DNA from: Orthonyx spaldingii
Taxonomy: Eukaryota; Chordata; Aves; Passeriformes; Orthonychidae
Assembly (NCBI GenBank): GCA_013397795.1
Contig: VZTJ01003859.1
Location: 112,252 to 176,251 of the forward strand
Direction of reading: 5' to 3'
DNA: 64,000 bases
The notes beneath the pieces were generated by a model. It did no database searches, was not told where the DNA came from, and was given only the letters and a program-made list of their open reading frames with translations. The position numbers and the translations under genes are program-made. This document shows, one piece after another, positions 24,601 through 36,300 of the stretch (the stretch's first letter is position 1; each line of letters starts with the position of its first letter).

Positions 24601-27600
24601 GATCAGTGGCTGTTCTGGAATGGCCAGTGTTCATGGCTATACTGAACAGGCACAAAAATATCTTCTTTTCTTTCACCAAAATTTGACTTTGTTTTCCTGG
24701 TGCTTCACAATGCATTTTAATGGAAAGGTTTTAAGGAGCTGAAGTGAGATAGGGCCTGGAAATTGTTTTACAGTCTTCTGTGCTTTACAGTTCTTCCCTT
24801 TCCTTCTCTCCTCTTCTTCCACCATGTGAGATGGACTGCATTGCATCAGTGCAGTGGCAGATGACCAGCAGTGCTACATTTAGCTGTTTGTAATAAACAT
24901 ACCTTGAATGATGGGAAATATTTGTACTTTGGGAGAAAAGTAGGATACTTATTTTTTTCTTTTTTTTTCTGCCTGAATGAGCAAGAGACACGAACTGAAA
25001 ATCAGGTCCATCAGTCTTGCATGACTCTGCAAAACATTGCCATTAAATTTATTTGTCCCTGGCAAAGCTAGGATTATCTGTAGTCATTTAAATTCACCTT
25101 TGTTGACTGAAAGCTTAATTATTGCATTTTGAGGCATATATTTTTAGGTATAATTATACAGTTGAAGACAAGATCATAATTAACTGGAAGACTAAGAACC
25201 AAGTCAACTCAGAGTCAACATGAAACATGGTTACGTCACGGGATCAAAACAGCAACTGTAAGAGAGAATTCTTCACTGAATAGGTATATTCCTAGATGAT
25301 TTTGACCTCTATGCTGTTGAAATTGTTGTCACAGACAAAGTAAAGGCAAAAATATTCTTCCTAAAGTCTGTAGAAGTCTAAAATATTAGGGGAGTGACCA
25401 GACAATATCACAGAGTTTGGTAAGTAGTTTAATAATGCTACATGTTTTTCAGCATGGTGACAGGAAAACTCATTCATTTACAAATAATGGGGGAAGAAAT
25501 AAATCTGAAGAAGCCTGAGAGAAATAAATCAGGTGAACAGACTCTCCCATGGTAATGCAATTATTACATATAATCAGGGAATTTATATTCAAAAGTGTAG
25601 GAAGGTTACACACTGCTGTGTGTCATCCTGCTGCAACAATAAGCCTCGCTCTGGTGTCTACAATTTGATGAGGATTCTGGAGGATGAGGATTTGTGCCGG
25701 AACCCAGACACTCCTTAGAGAAGCACAGTTAGACCATCTCACCTGGGTGCTGAAATGGGCTAATTCATAGAAACTTCTGAAGTCAGACCATTCAAAAGAC
25801 CAAAATGAGAGTGAGGCCTTGAAAAAAAAATACTCAAATACATCTGTCATGTACACCACATCTCCAGTGGAGAAACAAGCCTGACATGCAAAGGGTCTCT
25901 TGGTGTTAGTCAGCAGTGTTGGGTTGAGATGACAGCCCAGTGACCACAAGGCACATGCATGGCCCCAGCCAGATGCGAGGTCAATCCTGGGTGATAGTTC
26001 AAACAACGGTTTGGGCAGAGGGACACCTCCAGCATTTCTCAGGGCAGGGCTGGGTGCCTGAGGATGAGCTGAAATGGGGCCCCCGGGCCATGGGCAGGAT
26101 GTGGGGGGAGGCCTCAGGCAAGGGTGGCCAAGGCCAGTAAGCTCCTTTGGGGCATGGGCAGAAGCCTCATAGGGCTCAGCAATTAACATTTGTTTAGGTT
26201 TATGCCAGAGACCTTCTCAGGAAAGATGTTCTCATCATGACAGCATTTTCTGTCAAGATTGCTGATCTGTATCTTCTACTACTATTTCTGAGGAGGGGGT
26301 CACCCATCCTTTCACAGTATATTTGAAGAGTGATGTTCTCACACAAGCATGACTTTGTCTTCTGAGACCATTATTCCTGACTCATAGAAGCAGTTTATGA
26401 AGTGATGGCAGCTCTTGGATCATATCAGTCTTTTTATCCTGCCGTTCTCCTTTCTTTACACAGCAGACGGCAGGCTTTAGTAGTTTTCAGCCTCCTGTCA
26501 AGTAAAATATCAGTAGACGACAACCTAAATTTAATCACTGCCCTTCTGTAATTTAATCTAACTGCAGATCAGTCTGTTCTGCAGGTTATTTTACAGTGCA
26601 TTATTATTTTGATATTGTTTTCTAAAAGCAGTTTAGATTTGAGATAACAAGCATTGGCAGTTACATGACTCCTCTCCCCACAAAATGCTTTATTTTTATT
26701 CTTTAATTAATTTATGTGGCTTACATTTGGTTCTTTCTACACTAGAAGATAATTTGTTATGAATAATTGCCTACTTAGTTGCAATATTTTCTAGTAAATC
26801 TATCAGAAGAAAGTGAAAATAGCAAGTTAAGACAAATATTAGTTTCTTCAGCCAGCATAAACAAACAACTATGCCTACATTGCTCCAGGGGTCCAAACAT
26901 TTCTATGGTGCCAATAAGAGCTCCTTCATTTGACTTGGCTTATATTTCTGGCATATGCAACAAACTTAAAAATATTTCTTTTTCAATTCTTATATTTCCA
27001 GTACCTAAGTTCCCTTTTTGCAGCTTTTCCAATAGTTTTTGTGCAACCTCTTGGAAATATTATTTTGGCATATTTAGACAAAATCTCAGCTAGTATTGTG
27101 AGGATCATGTGTAAATCAATAGCAACAGCTGGAAATACACTATTAATATGTATTTAATATACTTTCATTTTAGATATTGTAATACAACAGTAAAATTAGT
27201 GCTTTCCTTAGTATCTCCTCCAGCAGTAATTTCATTTACATCTAAGATCAGACATTTGGTATTTTTTCTTTATCAGATTTACAGATACACAGTCTATCTT
27301 AAGACTTTGATTTGTTGCACTTCTGCTAAACCTTCATGTTGAAGTTGTCTGACCTTTTGAATTGGGGCTGGATACCTGTTCTGGAAACCTCTGCAGTTTG
27401 TGCCCTCACACTGCTCTCCTGTGTCTTATGCATACAGCAACAGCTCACAGCAGTATATCTGGTAATGCATAAATGCATTTTAGCAAAGTACAAATTATTT
27501 TTGGGGGCAGATTAAATTGTCATTTGCAGAGCCCTGCTGTTCTGAACATTACAACCAATGCATTCTTCCGCAGATGTGAATTCAATCTGAAAAAAGGGAA

Positions 27601-29716
27601 GCATGTGTTCTCCAAAGTGTAGAAAGGCTGTTTGTGAAGTGCTTTTTACAATGGCAAGAAGTGATTTATGATTACCTTCCATCCACACCTCATAAATTAC
27701 ATTCTCACTAGTAAAGACAAAAACTTGATACCCCTAACTACTAATGCCAGAGTCTCCCTCCGTTTGCTCTCATCACCATTCTGCATTTGTCAGTCTCTCT
27801 GAGGTAGTGACCTCTAGTTTCGACAACACAGTTATGAGAAACATGAAAATAAAAAAGAAAGTACCTTCTGGCTTGTTAAGGCAGGAAGGTGATGGCCTGA
27901 GCTGTACTTTCATTTCCCTGTAAGTATGTTGGATTAGTTTCTGAATGAGATCTGCTATTTCCACTGTATAAAATTTACATTTTGCTTCTTTGTGCTTCAT
28001 TTCAGAAGCTCGAACTCTTTAGAAAGCTGCCAGGAGTATCTTGTCAATTGACTGTTTTCCTCATATCGAAGCTTCATCTATGTGTAACTTAACAACCTCT
28101 AGACTATCAGAAAGTTGTATTTTTAGGTGAAATATCTGCTAAAAACAACTCAGATGGTGATGTTCAAAAACAGTGTTTCCCAATAAGGAGGGAAATGGTC
28201 AAAAAGCTCTTTATTTTCCTTTTGCATCAAGCGTGGAAAAATGTTTCCAACTCTTCTGTACAGAAATGCATTGGGAAATATTCCCACTTTATAGGTTTTG
28301 GACCTAAACAGAAGTGAAAGATTCCACCTTTTTTTCCACTGTGCTTTGTGCTCTGACCAGGAAATTGCACCCATGCTACCTGCTGTTTCACTCACTCTCC
28401 TCCTGTAAAGCAGCAACTCTGTCCTGTTCCAAAGCAGTTTCTATTTTGGGATGAAGGGTGTCCTCCCAGGAATTTGAACAGGGGAGCATAGGAGAGTGGC
28501 AAAAAGAAGAAAATATGATTTTCTCATTTGTGTTCTGAAATCCACTGAATCCTTGGAAGACCAGCTCCAAAGTTTTTGTCCCTTTCTTTCCAATGTAGTC
28601 TCTGCACAAGTATTAAGTCCTAGATCTTAATCTGTTGTTCAACAGTTACCCTTTCACCCCTCAGCCCTGTAACTCAACCCCTTGTCTTCTCTTCTCTTCT
28701 CATATAAAAGAAGAAAAAAAACTTTTAAAAGCAGAAGACTCGCTTGGTGAGCTCAAGACTTTGACAGATATAATCGAGCAAATGTTGCTGCAAGGTTGAA
28801 AAGTCTCCTGGTGCCTCCATTACTGTCACCAGTGTGGAGCTGGCACGAGGGAACCTGTGTTCGTGCCTCTGCTGTGCTGTCACAGAGTCTGACAGCCAGT
28901 CTGAAATCACCAGCGAAGGTGGACTTGAACAAAGTACAGTTTCTGTAGTGAAGGAGATTGTGCATGGGCATACATTTCCTCCTGTCACTTCTGCTGAAGG
29001 GTGATGACCTGTTACAAAAAGACCATAGCAAACAGCTGGGAAGCAGTGACATAGCATCTGAACTGTTCTCTAAGCAAAGCTGAATGAAAGCCCTTAAATC
29101 AGTCACAACTGCTCATAGTTTCATTTTTCAATTCTGTCAGTTTAAAAACATATCTCATATTTTTCATTTTTATATGAAGTAATATTTTTCTCAGATTTCT
29201 ACAGTACTCTCATCATTAGCCTCCTCTGCTGATGTTAACTGAAAAGATTTAAAAATATTAAATGATTCTGAATCAGCTCTTGCCAGAAGTAAAGCTAATT
29301 TTTGACTCTTTCTTCCAGGCACTACTTATCAATGGAGAAGACGTACTTATATTTTTCTAGTTGTCTTACAAATTCACAGAGCTTTAGCTCCAGTGCAAGT
29401 TTTTGCTCTCTGGTTCATTTCTCCCTATGGGAATATTTTAGTGCATTTTATTGTTGATACCATGTGTGATTCAGTGGTTACTCAGCACCAGATACTCTGA
29501 CAGAGTTTTGCTTCCTTTGGCATCTGAATTTTAACTCTTCAGCATTTGCCATGATCCCCTGTGACCAGTGACCCATCTGGATAAGAACCTTATAAAATAT
29601 AGTTCCCACATTTTTCATTTCATAGTGTTTGCATTCATTGACAAACTTTCTGAAAACTATCATGTTGCAAGAGTAAAAGTGAAACTAGGATTTCACTCAC
29701 CACTCTTCTGACTTAC
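18632..29716. other. Unique non-coding DNA
   Basis: This is a long AT-rich stretch without a recognisable gene. A G+C-rich pocket at about 25920-26190 supports a reverse frame of 188 codons (25623-26189), the longest in the window. It is proline- and alanine-rich at its start, has no domain, and runs on into AT-rich DNA, so it is not called as a gene. A 14-bp palindrome with a TAATTAATTA centre sits at 24252-24265. A short CTTCT-type run lies near 28684-28701. No tRNA, rRNA or snRNA pattern was seen. Confidence 0.65.
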
Positions 29717-29999
29717 CTTTGGCAAACTGCAGTTCATGGGAATTTTTTTGAATTTCAGGTGGCATGGACTTGAGGTTTTGGAGGATGGGAGTGTAAGTTC
29801 TGTTGACAGAAACTGTGGAAATCCAAGGGCTCATGAATTGCTGCATGGTAACAACAGAGATGCTCCCGGACAGGCACTGATACATTGCTATTGGTTTCTT
29901 GTCAAATGTGTTCCCTGCAGTGTAATTATGCACAGAACATGAATGCATTAAACCCATTTCAACTACTACATTTTGCCTCCTCAGCTCTTGCAAACAAAC
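29717..29999 (-). other. Candidate internal exon, unidentified
   Basis: On the reverse strand a pyrimidine-rich GTTTTTTGCAG ends at 30000, giving an acceptor. A textbook donor, AAAG/GTAAGTCAG, follows 29717. The 283 bp between them stay open in one frame: 94 codons plus one base, entering in phase 0 and leaving in phase 1. The peptide has three cysteines (V-C-L-Q, S-C-S-V and Y-Q-C-L) and two possible N-glycosylation sites (NYT, NRT). I do not recognise it. The frame also runs upstream to a possible ATG at 30062. Both splice signals agree with an open frame, which is more than chance frames here show, but no partner exon was found. Confidence 0.25.
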
Positions 30000-30866
30000 C
30001 TGCAAAAAACATGCCAACATTTTTTCCTCACTCTCAAAAACCCTAGTATCTTTGCTTCCCACCTTTAAAGAAAATCAATATTTGGCAGCTGTCTTAAGTT
30101 TTTGCCGTGTTCCTGATTTCCCTCTGTTTTTGGCATTGCCAACACACTCTGCAATATGCTGCAGTGCCCTTAATAACATTTTGAAACAGCCTTGCTAGAA
30201 ATGCCAGTTCACAGAAGATTGAATTAGCATGCGTCATCTACACTGTGGACAGTTATGAGTTTTGTGCCTTTCCCAGTAATTTTTTGTTGGTATTTCTTTT
30301 CAGAAGGGTTATACCCATGTGCAGAAAGTCTCAGTTCTGTGATATGCTTCCATTTTCTGTTTTGCTCTTACATACTTTGGCTTAAATATTGCTGATGGTG
30401 CAAAAAAATTCTGCATTTCTTGACTGACCAGGCGTATCATTATGGTTATTATTTTAGTTCAGTTTCATGTTCCATTATTAATAAGTGTATTTGCCATTTA
30501 CAGGTTGGCTATCTGTGTTCTTTGGCTGAGTATCAATCATTTTCAGAGCCTGAAACTGGATTCTGAGCCTCCAGCTACCCAGATAAAAATAGGAACTGTA
30601 ATTTGTCACAGGTGTTTGCTGGAGCAATTCCAGCAATGGACACAACACTAAAAATTGCAGAACAACGTTAGATTTATATGACATGGTGGGATCTGCTTCT
30701 AGAATACTATGGTTTGTGACCCTATGCAACCTTCTATGCAGATTTCTAGACATTGGTGTTGGAAATATATCTTCATCTCCACTTGAGAATTTTGAAATCA
30801 AATTACAGTCATTACTTACTTCTTCCTCCCATTACGGATTTTATAGTAGAAGCCGTAGACCAGGTG
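30000..30866. other. Unique non-coding DNA
   Basis: AT-rich sequence between the exon candidate and a long CR1. Frames of 107 codons or less have no domain. I see nothing else. Confidence 0.65.
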
Positions 30867-33306
30867 TCACAGAATCATGGATTTGCAGAATCAGGTGGAC
30901 CAGATCTGGGTTACATGGCACTCATCCACCCTGCTCAAGGCAGGACTAATCAGATCAAGTTCCTGACATCTGTGTCCAGTTGAGTCTTGAACACCTTCAA
31001 GGATGGAGCGTTTTTCCTATAGAGTCTCTGGGTCTCTTCCAGTACTGAAAAAACCTCATAGCAAAAAACTTCAAAATTGTATCTAAATGTTCCCCCTTGT
31101 AGCCATTGCCTCTTACCCAGTTGCTGTGCATCTTCAAGAATAGTCTGGCTCTGACTCCTTTATATCTTCTGATCAAGTAGTTGCAGACACAACATTTAGT
31201 TGCAGATTTTCCCTCAGATCTCTTTTCCAGGCTAAACAGGTCTATCACCCAGTGCTTTTCCTCATAGTCATGTGCTTCAGCTCCAGAGCAGCTTGCTGGC
31301 CTCCTCAGGACTCAATCCAGTATGTCCAAGTATTTTATTTTTTGGAGATCCCCAAGCTGGGCATGTTATTCCAGGCGCAGTCTTATAAGCAACAAATACA
31401 GAAGGAGGGTCAGCTCTCTGGATTTGCTGCCTGCAGATCTTGCTAATACGATGTCCAGGATGCTGTTGGTTTTCCCAGCCACAAGGTCACATTGTTGGCT
31501 CATGTTCAGATTCTTGTCTCCAAGATTGCCAGGTCCTTTTCAGAAAAGCTTTTTCCCAGTCAGCCAACACTCAGTCTGTATTGTTGCATTGGTTTATTCC
31601 ATACCAGATGCAAGACTTTGTATCTGCTTTTGTTGAACTTTGTGGAATTCCTGTCAGCTCATTTCTCCAGGCTGTCCAAGTCCCTCTGAATAGCAGCGCC
31701 TGCTCCCCCCAGTTAGGTGTCATCTGCACACTTGTGGGGAACGCAGTTTGTCCCATCAGTCAGGCCATCAATGACGTGATTAAACACTGCTGTCCCAGTA
31801 CTGCTTCCTGAGGGACACCAGTAGCTAATGGCCATCATACAACTGACTTTGTGTCACTGATAACAACCTGCTGAGCCCAATACTACAGCCAATTTTCCAC
31901 TCCACTTATCATCCATTTTTCTAGCCCATATCTGACCAGTCTGGTGATAAGAAGACTACAGGAGATTGTGGCAAAGCTTGCTAAAGTCAAAGTATACTAA
32001 ACACATTGCCCTCCTCTTGTGAGCAACCTTATCATAGAAAAGAAATTAGCTTGGTTAGGCATGGTTTGCCCTTGATAAATCCATGCTAACTGCTTACAAT
32101 CACCTTCTTGTCCTTCATATGTTTAGCAGTAGCTTCCAGGAGGCATTTGCTCCATAACTGTCTCAGGAACTGAGGTAAGGCTAACCAATCTGGAGCTACA
32201 CAGACACTCTTCCTGAGTATGGGTGCAGTGTTTGTCTTTTTGTAGTTATTGGGAACCTCCCCACTTGGAAACTATCATGACCTTTAAGAAACATTACCAG
32301 CATTATAGTGACATTACCCGGCTCCTCCAGCACCCTTGGGTGTATCCCATGTGAATGTCTAAGTGGATTAAGTACTCCCTGACTCCATCTTCTCCTACTA
32401 TAGGTACTACATCACACCTGCAGACTGCTAGAAGGCTCAGGGACCTGGAGGGCCATAGGGCAGACTTGACAAGGAGAATTGAGGAAAAAAAGCATAAAAT
32501 ACCTGAGTCTTTTCCATACCCTTTGTCACGGGATTCCCTGCCCCACTGAGCAATGTCAATTCTCATTATTCTACACTCTCATTAGTCTTCTTTGTGCTAC
32601 TGGTGCACTTAAAGAAACCTTCCTTATAGCGCTCTTCCTCTCTTGCTGGTTTAAACTGGAGTTGCACATTGGCTTTCCTGACTGTATTCCTACACACTTG
32701 AACAGCGTCTGTTCATTCCTCCCAAGTAGTCTGTCCCTGCTTCCACCTGCTGAGTACTTCTTGTGTTTGAGCTCAGGCAGGAGCTCCATGTTCATCTATA
32801 CTGGCCTTGTGCCATACTTGCTCAACTTTCTGAACATTGTGCGCTGTTCTTGTATTCTGAGGAGCTGTCTTTGAAGATCAGCCAGCTCTTCTGGGGCCTT
32901 TTGCCCTGCAGCACAATTTTCCATGAACAGACTCCCTGAACAGACTTAAACCTGCTCTTCTGAAGTCCAGAGCTGTAATTTGGCTATTTATTTGTCCCAC
33001 TTCTCTCAGGATCCTAAACTCCACACAGTTGCTGCAGTCAACATTGCCCTTGACCTTTAGGTCTAACATCCCCTCATTGGTTCATTGATCACCTGCATCA
33101 AGAAAAGGTTTTCAATGTAGTCCACAAATCCAATGGATTGTTTGTGCCATATTTTCCTTCCAGCAGATTCTGAGGTGGTCAGAGTCATCTGTAATCACCT
33201 GTGTCTCTAATTCTGAGGCTTTCTTCAGCAGCCCAAAGACGGATTGATCTAAATCTCTTCCTGACCAAGTTATCTGTAGGGATATCTTCTACAACACTGC
33301 CTGTGC
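30867..33306 (-). mobile_element. Long, decayed CR1 LINE (reverse)
   Basis: This 2.4-kb reverse copy runs from the CR1 3' end (TCACAGAATCATGG on the forward strand) back into the endonuclease part of ORF2. Recognisable landmarks, forward strand, are: CTCCAGTATGTCCAAG near 31313 (3' ORF2); GTCATCTGC at 31719-31727, encoding on the reverse strand the Ala-Asp-Asp of the reverse-transcriptase active site; AATCCATGCTAACTGCTTAC near 32080; GAAGTCCAGAGCTGTAATTT near 32959; and a block ending near 33306 that matches the CR1 endonuclease region. A TAA at 31713-31715 falls two codons after the ADD, and indels and stops occur throughout, so it is dead. Most avian CR1 copies are under 1 kb, so the length is unusual. 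The body is truncated before ORF1. Confidence 0.92.
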
Positions 33307-36300
33307 AGGACCATCCCCTGAACCTTACTGTTGTGGAGACATAGCCTGGGAGCAGACGTCTGAGCTTTTGTGGTACTGGGTGGTAAATGGCAGGCCATTA
33401 GCAAGGCATCATGTGCCAGAGCACTTCATTGAGAAGCTGTCAACATTATCAGCACTTCACCAATGACTGATGCTGGCAGGCCCAGCTGAGATGGGGAGCA
33501 GAGGCTACAGAGTAAAGTGAAATCAGTACTGGCAAAACTCGGTTCCATATTACAACACCTAAATTTAGGTGGTGGTTATATAAGGAGGTCTGATCTCAAG
33601 GTATCAACACAGGTCTTATCTGCAATGTGATGCATCTCAGTTCCAGGTAAGGCCCTGACATCAGAGCAGTGGAGATGGGCTACGTTTCATCAGTGAAAGA
33701 AAGGAAAGATCCCTGCAGCTGGACGATGATAACTAATAAAATGCTCACTGTAGAGCAGTAAGCATTTGACTACCTCTCAGAACCAGCTACAGCGAGGCTT
33801 GCTGAACAAAGTCCCATGAGAGGTGAGTACCTTTACAAATCATAGAGTTTGTACTGAGCTGGGAGTGATCCAAGGCCCCCAAGGATGAGCTGGTTTGGTC
33901 TAACACACACTGCTATAGCAACGTAACTGGAGCCATTCAAGATGATTCAGGAATTTAAGTCTATACATAGACCATTGCAGAGAGATTTAAAAGCTAATGA
34001 AAAAGAAAAAACTCAACATTTTACTAGCAATATGAATATGAATCTAAGTTTCTTTTCTGAAACGTGGTGGCATTTAAACCTACAGGTATTATAAGACAAT
34101 ATGTGTATTGCTATGTATGCACTATCTTTTATTGCAGGAGAAACTAATTCCCATGTTTTAAAATTTCTTTTAAAATTATTTACATTCTCCAGAATGTTAA
34201 ACAATAATATTACATTTCAGATATTTTTTCTTTCAGGTAAGTGCCATAGGCCTAAATACAACACATTTTTTTCTCTCTTGAAGGTCTGTCAAGATTTTAT
34301 GAGTCTGATATAAATTTCTTTATACTGCTTTTTTTTTTTCTTCCTGCTCTAAAAGTGTATGTATATTTTTTTCTTCAGACACCTCCTTGTTACACAAGTC
34401 AGGAAAAAGCTTGGCAAACTGGTGTTTCTTGTTATCTTTCCCTCTGTTTTAGTCTCTCTTTCTTTTTTGTTTGTAGTTGCTCTCTTTAAGACTTACAACC
34501 CCTGGTCAAACTCCAATTACCTGTCCAGCTCCTTGGACTTTACTTTTGTTTGCTGTTTGCTTCAACTAGAAAGCCAGCTGCTTTCTCCTGAGATTTCACT
34601 AACCCCAGAAAATCTACACTCACCTTATCAAGGGTGATAAATGCTTCTCACCATGCCTATATGTTGCTATCTAGAACAACTATTCCTGGACATTCCTATA
34701 AACCTGTTGGTCTTGTTGTCACCTTCTGTTAGCATGGGTGAGTTCAGGCTTTTTCCCATGCTTTTCCTTCATTATTCAGGACTTGGCTGACTGTTCACTT
34801 GTGCTTACTATTTCAGTTTAAGGTTGTGATTGTTCAGATATTTTGGAAGTCAGGATACTGATCCGACAGTTCATAATTTCTCCAGCAAACACAGGTCATA
34901 TATATATGTGCACAGAATTTAGCCCTTTAAAATAAAGAAATGTTTGCATATAAAAGGAAGTACATTTTTAGGTACATTGCTATATCTGTTACAATAACAG
35001 AAATGGTTCTCCTGCTTGATTATCACAAAAGCTAGCTAGTGCCTTCTCCACTGGAATCCACAGTAATATTATTTTCAAAATACACTTTTGCAAAATTTCA
35101 TGATCCAGTGTATGACAGTTACTACAAGTAACTGTAAAATATTAAGCTCTTTCACAAAAGCCCATGCTAATATCAAATGACACTCAATCTACTGTATGTA
35201 CTGTAAAATCACTCTTTGTGATGGTGGATAATAACAGGGTTTTACAGTGCATGTGGTTTATGTTGTCAACAAGAACTCATGATAAAAACATAACAGTAGG
35301 ATCAGGCTGACGTTAGAAATGAGTGTAGATTGTCAAGTACAATCTGGCAGCTAACTTAATTCACAAAATTAATTGAATCACATTTTTCCTTGCCTGTTTT
35401 GTGTTTATATCATAGTATGTTCCTTAATCTGCTGAACCCCAGTGTAATTTCTCATCCTGGGGTTTCAGAAATGGTCTTTGCAAGAAGGGTGTCAGAGGGG
35501 CATGTCCATATTAATTCATGCAAACCACCCTCCTTCCTCCCAAAGAAGAAGGGTCTTGGGGAAGACCATTCTGAAATCTTGACTGCTGTAAAGAGGAGCA
35601 ATATTAGCTTTGCATTCATGTTTGGAGGATATATGACTGATATCTAGGAAGAGCCTGGCTAACTTGCACAGCTGTAGGCAAGAGACCCAAGTGACACCTT
35701 GCCATAGTTTACAGAAGCGTCAGCTTTCACTTCAGCTTCAGCTTTCACTTCAGCTAAATTCTAGTTTTGTGATTTTTTTTAATGTTTTATGTTGATTTGT
35801 TTTACTCATGGAGCTGTTTATGCAAATGTGTAAGCTATTATTCAATATTGCTTCATACTAAAAACACCCAACACAACAAAAAACACAGCTTGGTTTATCT
35901 TCCATTATGAATGTACCACATTCTTCCTATAGTATCTCTCTCCAAAAATCACACAGCCTGGAACTGCCTCTGATGGTTTTACTCAGAGCTCTGTGCCTCC
36001 TTACAGATGAGAAAGCCCTATTTATTTCAATGATGCCACCTCTGGATAGAAATGTACTCAATATAAATTAAGCTATCCAAAACCTGGGTCACTGACATGG
36101 TTAATAATTTATTGCAGGCTTTCAGTGCATCCTTCTCATAGAAACAATCTCTTATAATGTCAGACTTAGGCCTGTATGGAGAAATTTTCAGCATGTATCA
36201 CAAGCACTTTCAGAACATCTATAACAAAAGGTTATATATTATAGTATAAAAGTTCTTTACTCCAAAGACAGAAAATACAGAGTGCATACCTCAGCTCATA

